The notes beneath the pieces are model-generated. The model ran no database searches and was not told the origin of the DNA. It saw nothing but the letters and a program-made list of their open reading frames with translations. A stretch of 40,348 bases of DNA from an uncultured Bacteroidia bacterium. GTDB lineage: Bacteria > Bacteroidota > Bacteroidia > Bacteroidales > Prolixibacteraceae. The stretch is from contig CAIVCR010000010.1 in assembly GCA_903904515.1 (NCBI GenBank), forward strand, positions 1 through 40,348, in the 5' to 3' direction. Below, piece by piece: positions 7,892 through 15,691 of this stretch. How positions within the stretch are numbered: the stretch's first letter is position 1; each line of letters begins with the position of its first letter. Made by a program: the position numbers and the translations under genes.

Positions 7892-8977
7892 TTAGTGCCT
7901 CCCCTTCCCCTCTTTGATCTTTTTTCTAATATCCAGGGAATCGTCAGAATACAAAAAATCACGCGTCGAATCGGGCAGGAAATCAATAACATCATCGAGC
8001 TTACCTGTTTTAATCGCTTCCCGAACCTTCGATGCGCTGATATAATCTGGACCATTATCCGAATCAAGACCTATTGCTTTTCGCATAACTTCAATAACTT
8101 CTACACCCGTTTGTGGCAAAATGGTCTTCATAGCCAGGTTATAAGCTTCAGTAGTTTTACAGGAAAATTCCGTTCCGACATAGCGCCTTTTTATATCCAG
8201 GATTGGAACAACATAGTTGGCAAAAATCCGGACATCAAGTTCTGCCTGCTTCTGCATCACGTCACTAACCTGTTCATTCTTCAAAAAATAGGCAGGGAAT
8301 ATAGACCCTGAGACAATATACATCCCTCCGCGGACCATCACAACATTATTCAGATGACTGATCCCTTTCCGGATTAACTCCCATCTTACCGAGAAGGGGA
8401 AGGCAGAAAGGTCCTCCTCAACGACGAATAAATAGACCACCTCATTTTCGGACGAAGCCTTCTCAATCAGGAATTTATGTCCGTTTGTAAAAGGGTTACA
8501 ATTGACAACCAAGGCAGCAACTTCCCCGGTTTTAGCAGGAATAATTAAGGTCCTAAGATAATCCTGATAGGTAATAATCGATTCGAAACCAAACTCAAGT
8601 AACACATACAATGGCTCTGCCTTCGCGATTTCGGTAAAGCCAAGGCCGGTAAATGGTAATGAATTTTCGGGACGTGTAAACACAAAAGTATGCTTATAAA
8701 TCTTCAGCAGCTTCTCCGTCATATAGGTCACGATCAGCGCGAAAGCCGTTGTATCACGAAATTTGGGAGAAACGACAACATATTTAAGGATCCTCTCCAT
8801 ATGAGACCCGGTCCCGACAATATCACCCTTTAAATTATAGACGATCATTGTGCATTCAACGTCTGAGGGATCAAAGTCAAAACCCAGGCTAAACAGAAAA
8901 TCCTTCACAAGTTTTACGTCAAATGGATTTTCCAGATCAAGAGTCTCCTGCCGGAAGTCAGTATCTTCAAAGGTCAT
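7892..8977 (-). CDS. citC: [Citrate (pro-3S)-lyase] ligase CitC
   Basis: CitC activates citrate lyase by ATP-dependent acetylation of the thiol on the prosthetic group of the gamma subunit. The N-terminal half (about 20-130) has a GNAT-like fold with TMIVYNLKGDIVGTGS. The C-terminal half is a nucleotidyltransferase with NPFTNGH (161-167), corresponding to the HxGH signature, and ISASKVR (313-319). At 361 aa it has family length. It is the last gene of the minus-strand cit operon, 62 bp after citXG, and a palindromic repeat lies in that gap. It starts at an ATG. Confidence 0.93.
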   Translation of the reverse strand: MTFEDTDFRQETLDLENPFDVKLVKDFLFSLGFDFDPSDVECTMIVYNLKGDIVGTGSHMERILKYVVVSPKFRDTTAFALIVTYMTEKLLKIYKHTFVFTRPENSLPFTGLGFTEIAKAEPLYVLLEFGFESIITYQDYLRTLIIPAKTGEVAALVVNCNPFTNGHKFLIEKASSENEVVYLFVVEEDLSAFPFSVRWELIRKGISHLNNVVMVRGGMYIVSGSIFPAYFLKNEQVSDVMQKQAELDVRIFANYVVPILDIKRRYVGTEFSCKTTEAYNLAMKTILPQTGVEVIEVMRKAIGLDSDNGPDYISASKVREAIKTGKLDDVIDFLPDSTRDFLYSDDSLDIRKKIKEGKGRH

Positions 8978-9014
8978 TTATTCTGTTTGTTTTTTCATTA
9001 ATTTACAATTCCGC

Positions 9015-9044
9015 TGTAGAGACGCACCACGGCGCGTCTTTACA
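9015..9044. repeat. GTAGAGACGC palindrome overlapping the citXG stop
   Basis: Arms TGTAGAGACGC (9015-9025) and GCGTCTTTACA (9034-9044) pair with one mismatch around an eight-base loop. The right arm includes the TAA stop of citXG (9040-9042). It belongs to the same sequence family as the palindrome at 12171-12198. Very similar GTAGAGACGC palindromes are, from memory, abundant dispersed repeats in cyanobacterial genomes. Confidence 0.65.
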
Positions 9045-10368
9045 ATATTTCGGTATTAATTACTGACCATACAAAAATAGTCACAGCCAGCAGATCTGCT
9101 GATCCTCCGGGAGAAATATTTTCTTTTTTGCAGAAATCAATAACCGCTGAATAATTTCGGTCATTGAAATCGTCCAGTGTCATTTTACATAACTCCTGAA
9201 ACTTACCCAAAACCTGCGGATTACTCCGATACAGGATGTTTGTATCGATGTTGTTTGAAGCAATCGCCAAAAAACAGTTGATCAAAGCCTGGTCCTTTAA
9301 TTCAGTAATTCCATTCAGCTGCGGCAAACCATAGTTGAAAACCGTCTCAAAACCACTTTCTGCTTCCCCGCGTGCTCCGCTGAAACCATAGTTAAGAAAA
9401 GTCTCCATACCGTGACTTTTTCCTTCCAGGGTGGAGCCCTGAAGTTCATTGCGGACCATGCCTCTGCAGATCTCGCTAACAATCATTCTGAACTCCTTAA
9501 CAGTAAATTGGTCATGCCTGCCTAAAACCCTTCCGCAGCTAAAAAGAGCAAGTCCCATAAGGAATATGATCCCCTTTTGGGTATTGACATTTTGCGTTGA
9601 TTCATTCATTGCAGTTTCCATGCTCAAACCGATGCGGCGAATCAGCGGAAGAGCCCGGGTAAGATCGTAACCTTCAAAGGAAAAGCCTGCCTGAACCAAT
9701 TCTGCAAACCATGGAGCGATTGCTGATGTTGAATTCAGAAAGGTCCGGTAATTCATGTCAGTATGACTTCCACTGCTGAATTTATCCACCAGACCCGGTT
9801 TGGGTGAGAGGGAAATTTCATCAAGGATGGCCAGTTGGGCCAAGGAGGAGAGTTTTTTCACGATTCGGTTCTCACGCTGTTGTCTTGAAAAAGTCTCCAT
9901 CCTGGGAAACATAAAAGCTCTTAACTCTTCCGGTTCATGGGTATTCTCCCTGCGACATTCGATTGCCGGCCGTTCGAGACAAAAAAAACATATTTTTGAT
10001 TTGCCCGACGAAACGGTGTTTCCAAACTGGTCATTCAGATCCGCATCGATAAACCGTCCAAGCGGGTGGTTTTGCTCAAACGCTTCGCAGTATTGCTTTA
10101 TTGCATCAAGCGATAAACTATTTGTCCCACAAGGGGCAAAATAAAAATCCCCGGCTGCGTCACACCCTTCAATAACATCTTTATCAACAATATCTACCAG
10201 ATAAGCTTTCATGAAGTACTTAAAATCTCGCAGACAATAATCGAAAAAAGTTTTAACAGTGGCATTACTCTTGGGATAACCAGGAATATTGAGGGTTAAA
10301 CTCAGTGTTGGTAACCCCTTAAGTGCAAGCTGATTCTTGAGAAAAGCCCTATGATCACGGGCTTCCAA
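9040..10368 (-). CDS. citXG: Fused CitX-CitG, citrate lyase prosthetic-group transferase and synthase
   Basis: This is a two-domain protein. The N-terminal CitX region (about 1-150) transfers the 2'-(5''-triphosphoribosyl)-3'-dephospho-CoA group to apo-CitD; it shows HPLGRFIDADLND (101-113) and a CFFC cysteine pair (127-130). The C-terminal CitG region (about 165-442) makes that group from dephospho-CoA and ATP; it shows EISLSPKPGLVD (184-195) and GSHTDM (200-205). In E. coli the two are separate proteins, whereas fusions exist elsewhere. No ATG fits: the family-like start ARDHRA is reached only from the TTG at 10368. A weak start between citF and this gene may lower its expression, which would suit a maturation factor. 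Confidence 0.9.
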   Translation of the reverse strand: MEARDHRAFLKNQLALKGLPTLSLTLNIPGYPKSNATVKTFFDYCLRDFKYFMKAYLVDIVDKDVIEGCDAAGDFYFAPCGTNSLSLDAIKQYCEAFEQNHPLGRFIDADLNDQFGNTVSSGKSKICFFCLERPAIECRRENTHEPEELRAFMFPRMETFSRQQRENRIVKKLSSLAQLAILDEISLSPKPGLVDKFSSGSHTDMNYRTFLNSTSAIAPWFAELVQAGFSFEGYDLTRALPLIRRIGLSMETAMNESTQNVNTQKGIIFLMGLALFSCGRVLGRHDQFTVKEFRMIVSEICRGMVRNELQGSTLEGKSHGMETFLNYGFSGARGEAESGFETVFNYGLPQLNGITELKDQALINCFLAIASNNIDTNILYRSNPQVLGKFQELCKMTLDDFNDRNYSAVIDFCKKENISPGGSADLLAVTIFVWSVINTEIL

Positions 10369-10401
10369 TATGGATTCTAGTGGTTCGATAACTGTTGTTT
10401 T

Positions 10402-10572
10402 TAGGAGATTAGGTATTTAGGCTGTAGGCAATAGGCAGAAGGGAATAGGCAGTAGGAGGTTAGAAGATTAGGTTTTTGAAACTCATAACATACTATTTCT
10501 TCAGTTACTTCAAAACCTAAAAGTTTACACTCTAAATATCTATTGCCTAAATAACTATTGCCTATTTGCCTC
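10402..10572. repeat. Inverted pair of heptamer arrays, TAGGCAR dialect (element A)
   Basis: A left array (about 10402-10474) is made of 7-base words such as TAGGCAA and TAGGCAG. A right array (about 10531-10572) is made of the complementary words, such as CTATTGC and CCTATTT. Some 55 bp of ordinary AT-rich sequence lie between them. The right array ends four bases from the citF stop codon at 10577. Transcribed across, the two arrays could pair into a long imperfect stem inside the cit operon mRNA, between citF and citXG. Confidence 0.7.
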
Positions 10573-10576
10573 TTTC

Positions 10577-12133
10577 TCATTTCTCCTTTAGCTGATGAAT
10601 CACATCGATAATAGTTCCATCGCGATACTCGACAACACCAACGATTTTGTCGGTATATTCAAGTGGACCCGGAACACCTGTTATCGTATCAACCTCTATT
10701 TCAAGGTCATGAATATCCTTAATGTTAAGTCCAGCTCTTCTGAGATTTTCTTCGAGTTCTTTAAATGCCGGATTTACGCATATTCCGCGTTCGGTCACCA
10801 GGACATGAACTGTTTCGCCAGGGGTGACAATGGTATGAACCCGCTTTTTGATGATAGGTATTCTGCCACGGAACGAGGGACAAACCACAACCGTTAATTT
10901 TGCGCCCGAGGCAGTATCGGAATGGCCTCCTGAGGCACCGCGGATATAGCCTTCTGAGCCGGTGATCACGTTGACATTAAAATCAACATCGATCTCCAAT
11001 GCCCCAAGGACCACAACATCAATTTTATTGGTGATACAACCACAATTAAACGGATTTGCATAAAGGGCAGCCGGGATTTCAATGTGCCTGCGGTTATTCA
11101 ACAGCGAATTACTTACCACTGCATCAAATGATTGCACATCAAAGAGGGTTTCAAAGAGACCGTCATTGAGCATATCAACGCAGTATGAGGTGATACCACC
11201 GAGCATAAAACTCCCCTTTATCCCTTTGTCCCGCATCTTTTCGCGGATAAATTTGGCTACGGCGAGTGAAGCGCCCCCTGCACCAACCTGAAATGCAAAG
11301 CCAGGGACAAAAAAGCCGGAGTGTTCAATAACATCAGCCGCGAGTTTTGCAATCCTAAGGTCCATCGGCGACTTGGTAATACGGGTTGTTCCCGTTGCAA
11401 TTTTGGAAGCATCCCCTATCGAGTCAACGACAACCACATGATCGATAAAATTCTGCGAGATCGAGAGTGGAATGCAGGGATAATCAACAAGGTTATCGGT
11501 CACGACAATCACCTCTTTGGCATATCTGGCGTCAATAACTGCATAACCAATTGAACCAAAGGCCGATTTCCCGTGCGAACCTGTTGCATTCCCTTCGCAA
11601 TCGGCTGCCGAAGCAGGAATCACTGCAAGGTCGATCTTGATTTTTCCGGTATGAATACTGCGTACTCTGCCGCCATGGGAATGAATTACAACAGGAGTTT
11701 CGAGAACACCCAACGCGATTGCACGGCCTAATTGGTTTCGGATACCGGAGGAAAAAATACGGGTAACTGTTCCATCAACCAGGTATGGGAGGATAGGATC
11801 ATGGCACTCATTGAGCGAAGAGGAGGCCAGGGTGATCTCACGAATTCCCATATTATGCAAAATATTCAGCGTCTGAACCAACAGAATATCGCCATTTCTC
11901 AGATGATGATGAAAAGAGACAGTCATCCCATTATGGGGATTACTCCGGATAATTGCCTCTTCCAGCGTCTTGCACAGTTTACTTTGATGAGGCAGATAAG
12001 CCCTGTTTGGAGCTGGAATCGTAGGTTCATCCATCCACCCTTTACGCAGTTTCGCCAAAGCCCCCTGAAATGGTTCCAGTTTACCAATTCCCTCAATATA
12101 TTCAGGAATTTCCCTCCCTAAGCTGTTTAACAT
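10577..12133 (-). CDS. citF: Citrate lyase alpha subunit
   Basis: CitF is the acetyl-ACP:citrate ACP-transferase subunit. It exchanges the acetyl group on CitD for citrate, after which CitE cleaves citryl-ACP to oxaloacetate and acetyl-ACP. The 518 aa protein matches the usual length (about 510) and contains the expected SFHHHLRNGD near 73-82, ITGSEGYIRGASGGHSDTA, and a C-terminal AFKELEENLRRAGL. It starts at an ATG, 85 bp after citE; that gap holds a near-perfect 28-bp palindrome. Confidence 0.96.
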   Translation of the reverse strand: MLNSLGREIPEYIEGIGKLEPFQGALAKLRKGWMDEPTIPAPNRAYLPHQSKLCKTLEEAIIRSNPHNGMTVSFHHHLRNGDILLVQTLNILHNMGIREITLASSSLNECHDPILPYLVDGTVTRIFSSGIRNQLGRAIALGVLETPVVIHSHGGRVRSIHTGKIKIDLAVIPASAADCEGNATGSHGKSAFGSIGYAVIDARYAKEVIVVTDNLVDYPCIPLSISQNFIDHVVVVDSIGDASKIATGTTRITKSPMDLRIAKLAADVIEHSGFFVPGFAFQVGAGGASLAVAKFIREKMRDKGIKGSFMLGGITSYCVDMLNDGLFETLFDVQSFDAVVSNSLLNNRRHIEIPAALYANPFNCGCITNKIDVVVLGALEIDVDFNVNVITGSEGYIRGASGGHSDTASGAKLTVVVCPSFRGRIPIIKKRVHTIVTPGETVHVLVTERGICVNPAFKELEENLRRAGLNIKDIHDLEIEVDTITGVPGPLEYTDKIVGVVEYRDGTIIDVIHQLKEK

Positions 12134-12170
12134 TGATCGATCTTTTTATAGTATTTTCATTTTGACTGTG

Positions 12171-12198
12171 GTAGAGACGTGATTAATCGCGTCTCTAC
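12171..12198. repeat. Near-perfect 28-bp GTAGAGACG palindrome between citE and citF
   Basis: GTAGAGACG (12171-12179) and CGTCTCTAC (12190-12198) flank the inner palindrome GATTAATC; only the 12180/12189 pair is not Watson-Crick (T-G). It starts 21 bp past the citE stop and is the second member of this family in the operon. It may act as an RNA stem influencing the relative stability of citDE and citF messages, which is inference. Confidence 0.7.
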
Positions 12199-12218
12199 AT
12201 TCTTGTTCTGGCAAATGT

Positions 12219-13100
12219 TTATCCGACCGTCACATTCGCCAGCTTCAGAATATATTGAGCCCGCGCAACTACGGGTGCATCAATCATTTTACCATCAATG
12301 GCAAAAACACCAATGCCGGCAGCGGTATTCATTTGAAACTCCTTAACGATATGGTAGGCTTTTCGGATCTCCTCTTCAGTTGGAGTGAAAACCTTATGAA
12401 TAATATCAATCTGTCGTGGATTGATAACCGCCTTTCCTGTAAATCCGATCTTCTTGGCATATTCAGTCTCCCTGCGCAAACCCTCCTCATCGTTTACATC
12501 AGGAAAGACAGTATCTATAACATCGATGTGACTTGCTTTTGCGGCCATTACAATTCGTTTGCGCGCAAAATCGATCCCGACTCCATCGGGTGTATAGACA
12601 ATGTTCATATCGGCAGTAAGATCCTGTCCACCGATGGTTATTGCATCAACGCGGCTGAACATGCTCGCAATATTAAATACATTCTGAACCCCCATTGCAG
12701 TTTCAATCATCGCATGAAGGGTCATCTTATTGTGAGGCAGGCCATGCCGGTCTTCAATCCGCTCAATAATTTTCAATAATTCAGCGACCTCCTCAGGGGA
12801 TTCCGTTTTCGGATAGCGGATTGCGGAAGGTTGAAGCGGCACGATCTCTTCCAGGTCAGCCAGCCCGAAAGGGGTACTCAGATGATTGATCCTTACACAG
12901 ACTTCGGCATCGTAAAAATCGACCACTTTAATCATATTACGAACCAGTGCGCGGGCAGCATCCTTTTGATTCAATGCCACTGCATCCTCCAGATCGAGCA
13001 GAATGCTGTCTGCTCCATAAACTCCCCCTTGCTGAATCATCGCCGGATTATTTCCGGGAATATAAAGCATGGTTCTCCGTTTTTTGAAATTTTTCGTCAT
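12219..13100 (-). CDS. citE: Citrate lyase beta subunit
   Basis: CitE cleaves citryl-S-ACP into oxaloacetate and acetyl-S-ACP, using Mg2+. It belongs to the HpcH/HpaI aldolase-like family: RRTMLYIPGNNPAM near the N-terminus, the metal/substrate loop LLDLEDAV (34-41), AMIETAMGV, and IGGQDLTADM. Its 293 aa match the family (about 290-300). The ATG at 13100 lies 11 bp after the citD stop, as expected in a co-translated operon. Confidence 0.95.
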   Translation of the reverse strand: MTKNFKKRRTMLYIPGNNPAMIQQGGVYGADSILLDLEDAVALNQKDAARALVRNMIKVVDFYDAEVCVRINHLSTPFGLADLEEIVPLQPSAIRYPKTESPEEVAELLKIIERIEDRHGLPHNKMTLHAMIETAMGVQNVFNIASMFSRVDAITIGGQDLTADMNIVYTPDGVGIDFARKRIVMAAKASHIDVIDTVFPDVNDEEGLRRETEYAKKIGFTGKAVINPRQIDIIHKVFTPTEEEIRKAYHIVKEFQMNTAAGIGVFAIDGKMIDAPVVARAQYILKLANVTVG

Positions 13101-13111
13101 AGTTGATCCGG

Positions 13112-13402
13112 TTATTTAAGAGTCCCCTCCTGTTGTTCCAATGATCGTTTTATGGCTGTCTCAAGCCGGGCTTTAATGGTTGGCTCAAGGGCCCCCTTAT
13201 CTTTAGCAATCAGATGAATATCAGTCATCTCGTAGCTATCGAGCATTTCAAGGACGATGCGATTGAAACTGGCACCAAACTGTTGCATCACTGTTGAAGA
13301 GATTTCGAGTTTCCGTCCCGAATTATCGGGGAGCGGTTCGATCAGGAAAATGACATCGCTTGATTCGAATGTACCCGATTGTGCGGCTATCTTGGGCTTC
13401 AT
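13112..13402 (-). CDS. citD: Citrate lyase gamma subunit (acyl carrier protein)
   Basis: CitD is the acyl carrier of the lyase complex and bears the triphosphoribosyl-dephospho-CoA arm. An upstream in-frame TTG exists at 13408, but starting at the ATG at 13402 gives a 96 aa protein in which the first serine of SGTFESSD is Ser14, the position modified in the Klebsiella protein. QQFGASFNRIV and the C-terminal KGALEPTIKARLE also fit the family. It is the first gene of the minus-strand cit operon. Confidence 0.94.
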   Translation of the reverse strand: MKPKIAAQSGTFESSDVIFLIEPLPDNSGRKLEISSTVMQQFGASFNRIVLEMLDSYEMTDIHLIAKDKGALEPTIKARLETAIKRSLEQQEGTLK

Positions 13403-13485
13403 AAACAATAGATTATTAATGCTTTAAATATCCATTTTTATCACTGGCCATAATAGGATGAACAGCTTAGTGACGTATTCTACCG

Positions 13486-13493
13486 CAAAAGTA
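13486..13493 (-). promoter_or_regulatory. Candidate -7 box TACTTTTG of the cit operon
   Basis: On the minus strand TACTTTTG fully matches the Bacteroidota -7 consensus TAnnTTTG and sits about 84 bases upstream of the citD ATG. The expected TTTG at -33 is not obvious, so transcription may need an activator. No CitAB-like regulator gene is in the window. Confidence 0.45.
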
Positions 13494-13577
13494 GGACTTT
13501 AATTTATCGGAATGATGATAATATTCAGATTATTTTTAAATTCAAATTCCTTTCAAAATCGAACGATCAGATCAAAT

Positions 13578-13594
13578 TTCAGCGGGAAAGCTCA
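13578..13594 (+). repeat. 17-bp direct repeat, second copy at 13778-13794
   Basis: TTCAGCGGGAAAGCTCA occurs here in non-coding DNA and again at 13778-13794, where it encodes residues around IQRESS of the MoxR protein. The copies are exactly 200 bp apart, and both are preceded by GAACGA a short way upstream (13561 and 13771). Confidence 0.7.
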
Positions 13595-13737
13595 AAAAAC
13601 AATTAGAATATAGGGTGCATTCATTGGGATTAACGATACACTTAACATTTTTTAATTAAATCATGGCTAATGAAACAATTCAAAATGCTATTTTCGTAAC
13701 CGTTTTTAAAGCACAATAATTAATTATCTATTGGATT

Positions 13738-14733
13738 ATGAATCAGACATTGGATATTAGAGAACTTAACGAACGAATTCAGCGGGAAAGCTCATTTGTA
13801 GATCTTATCTCCATGGAGATGAACAAGGTAATTGTAGGGCAGAAACATTTGGTTGAAAGCTTGTTGATCGGATTACTTTCCGATGGACATATCCTTTTGG
13901 AAGGTGTCCCGGGATTGGCAAAGACACTGGCAATTAACACACTTGCAAATACCATCGATGCAAAATTCGCCAGGATTCAGTTTACCCCTGACCTTTTGCC
14001 TGCTGACTTAATCGGTACAATGATCTATAGTCAGAAGAGTGAAGAGTTTATGGTTCGCAAAGGGCCAATTTTTACAAATTTCGTATTGGCCGATGAGATC
14101 AACCGTGCACCTGCCAAAGTACAGTCGGCATTGCTTGAGGCGATGCAGGAGCGCCAGGTTACCATTGGTGCACACACCTATCCGCTGGAAAATCCATTCC
14201 TGGTAATGGCAACCCAAAATCCGATCGAGCAGGAGGGAACCTATCGTTTACCCGAAGCACAGGTCGACCGGTTTATGTTAAAAGTGGTGCTTAATTATCC
14301 TAAAAAGGAGGAAGAGCGATTAATCATTCAGATGAACCTTTTGAAAGAGTTCCCAAAGGCACAAAAGGTTTTAACACCTGAAGATATTGTCAGAGCCAGG
14401 GATATCGTGAAAGAGGTTTACATGGATGAAAAGATCCAGAAATATATTGTCGATATCGTATTTGCAACACGTGAACCAAAAGCAGCCGGATTGGCCAAAT
14501 TTGAAGAGATGATTACCTATGGAGCTTCTCCGCGTGCATCGATCAGTCTGGCTCAGGCAGCCAAGGCATTTGCGTTTATCAAACGTCGTGGTTATGTGAT
14601 TCCCGAGGATATCAGGGCCGTATGCCATGATGTATTACGCCACCGTATCGGATTGAGTTACGAAGCTGAAGCCAACAACCTCACAACCGAGGAGATCATC
14701 AGCGAAATATTGAATACCATTGAAGTTCCTTAG
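13738..14733 (+). CDS. moxR: MoxR-family AAA ATPase (Bat operon)
   Basis: MoxR ATPases act as chaperones in the assembly or activation of complexes with von Willebrand A proteins. Walker A GVPGLAKT (56-63), Walker B FVLADE (115-120) and sensor 1 ATQNP (158-162) are all intact. The 331 aa length is typical. It is the first gene of the plus-strand aerotolerance operon, 76 bp before the DUF58 gene; the BatA/BatB vWA proteins encoded downstream are its likely partners. The ATG follows an AT-rich stretch without a clear Shine-Dalgarno site. Confidence 0.93.
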   Translation: MNQTLDIRELNERIQRESSFVDLISMEMNKVIVGQKHLVESLLIGLLSDGHILLEGVPGLAKTLAINTLANTIDAKFARIQFTPDLLPADLIGTMIYSQKSEEFMVRKGPIFTNFVLADEINRAPAKVQSALLEAMQERQVTIGAHTYPLENPFLVMATQNPIEQEGTYRLPEAQVDRFMLKVVLNYPKKEEERLIIQMNLLKEFPKAQKVLTPEDIVRARDIVKEVYMDEKIQKYIVDIVFATREPKAAGLAKFEEMITYGASPRASISLAQAAKAFAFIKRRGYVIPEDIRAVCHDVLRHRIGLSYEAEANNLTTEEIISEILNTIEVP

Positions 14734-14809
14734 TGGACGAATAACAAAATCATTGTCGTGAATAACGCGGCATGTCTTATTATTGTCAGTAATTCAATAA
14801 ATTAGAAAA

Positions 14810-15691
14810 GTGGAAGCATCGGAACTATTAAAAAAAGTTCGGAAAATTGAGATAAAGACCAAAGGGCTTTCCCGCAATATCTTTGCCGGGGAATATCACA
14901 GCGCCTTCAAAGGGCGTGGTATGGCATTCAGTGAAGTACGTGAATACCAGTTCGGTGACGATATCCGGAACATCGACTGGAACGTAACTGCGCGATATGG
15001 CCACCCGTTTATCAAAATTTTTGAAGAAGAGCGGGAACTGACAGTCATGTTGCTGGTCGACGTAAGCGGGTCCCGGGAATTTGGAACCGTCGAACGTTTA
15101 AAAAAGAACGTCATCGTGGAGCTTGCTGCTATACTTTCATTTTCGGCCATTTCGAATAATGATAAAATAGGCGTTATCTTCTTTTCCGATCAAATTGAAA
15201 AATTTATCCCTCCCAAAAAAGGGAGAACACATACCTTAAGGATTATTCGTGAACTGATCGAGTTTGAACCTGTTTCAAGAAAAACAGATGTCTCTGTGGC
15301 ATTACGATACCTCACCAATGCAATGAAACGGCGGGTTACCGCTTTTATCATTTCCGATTTAATGGACGATCCTGCATCCATGGAGCAAGCCCTGTCGATT
15401 GCAAACAATAAACACGACATGGTGGGACTCCGGATTTATGACGAACGCGAGGCAGAATTACCATCCGTTGGAATGATCAAATTCAAAGATGCCGAAACCG
15501 GCGAATATCTTTGGGTCGATTCGTCAAGCAGAAGTGTGCGCGAAACATACAGAAGGCATTGGAGCAACAGGAATAAACAACTGGATAACTTACTGAAAAG
15601 AACGGGATTGGACTACGTAAACATCAGTACACGTGAAGATTACGTAAAGTCGCTTGTTGCGCTTTTCAAGAAAAGGGAACACAAATTATGA
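14810..15691 (+). CDS. DUF58 domain protein of the Bat operon
   Basis: DUF58 proteins regularly accompany MoxR ATPases and carry a vWA-like fold. The hallmark REYQFGDDIRNIDWNVTAR (45-63) is present, followed by a metal-site motif DVSGS (84-88, D-x-S-x-S). There is no membrane segment in the 293 aa, so it is probably cytoplasmic. The start is a GTG, supported by the family-like MEASELLKKVRKIEIKTKGLS beginning. The stop overlaps the next gene's ATG by four bases (ATGA), so the two are translationally coupled. Confidence 0.9.
   Translation: MEASELLKKVRKIEIKTKGLSRNIFAGEYHSAFKGRGMAFSEVREYQFGDDIRNIDWNVTARYGHPFIKIFEEERELTVMLLVDVSGSREFGTVERLKKNVIVELAAILSFSAISNNDKIGVIFFSDQIEKFIPPKKGRTHTLRIIRELIEFEPVSRKTDVSVALRYLTNAMKRRVTAFIISDLMDDPASMEQALSIANNKHDMVGLRIYDEREAELPSVGMIKFKDAETGEYLWVDSSSRSVRETYRRHWSNRNKQLDNLLKRTGLDYVNISTREDYVKSLVALFKKREHKL

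Larger units (their letters stand above)
13403..13737. other. 335-bp divergent control region between cit and bat operons
   Basis: The divergent promoters of the cit (minus) and bat (plus) operons must lie here. It is AT-rich and contains a good minus-strand -7 box at 13486-13493. The 17-base word TTCAGCGGGAAAGCTCA at 13578-13594 recurs exactly 200 bp further on, inside the MoxR gene. An 18-codon open frame at 13663-13719 is present but has no supporting feature. No convincing plus-strand promoter was recognised. Confidence 0.6.

Noticed and set aside
7889..8311. 140-residue plus-strand frame opposite citC
   Set aside because: citC is clearly recognisable on the other strand with full motifs. 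The plus-strand frame shows no family features.
13663..13719. 18-codon ORF upstream of the MoxR gene as a leader peptide
   Set aside because: No biased amino acid composition, no terminator after it and no clear ribosome-binding site; chance is likely in AT-rich DNA.
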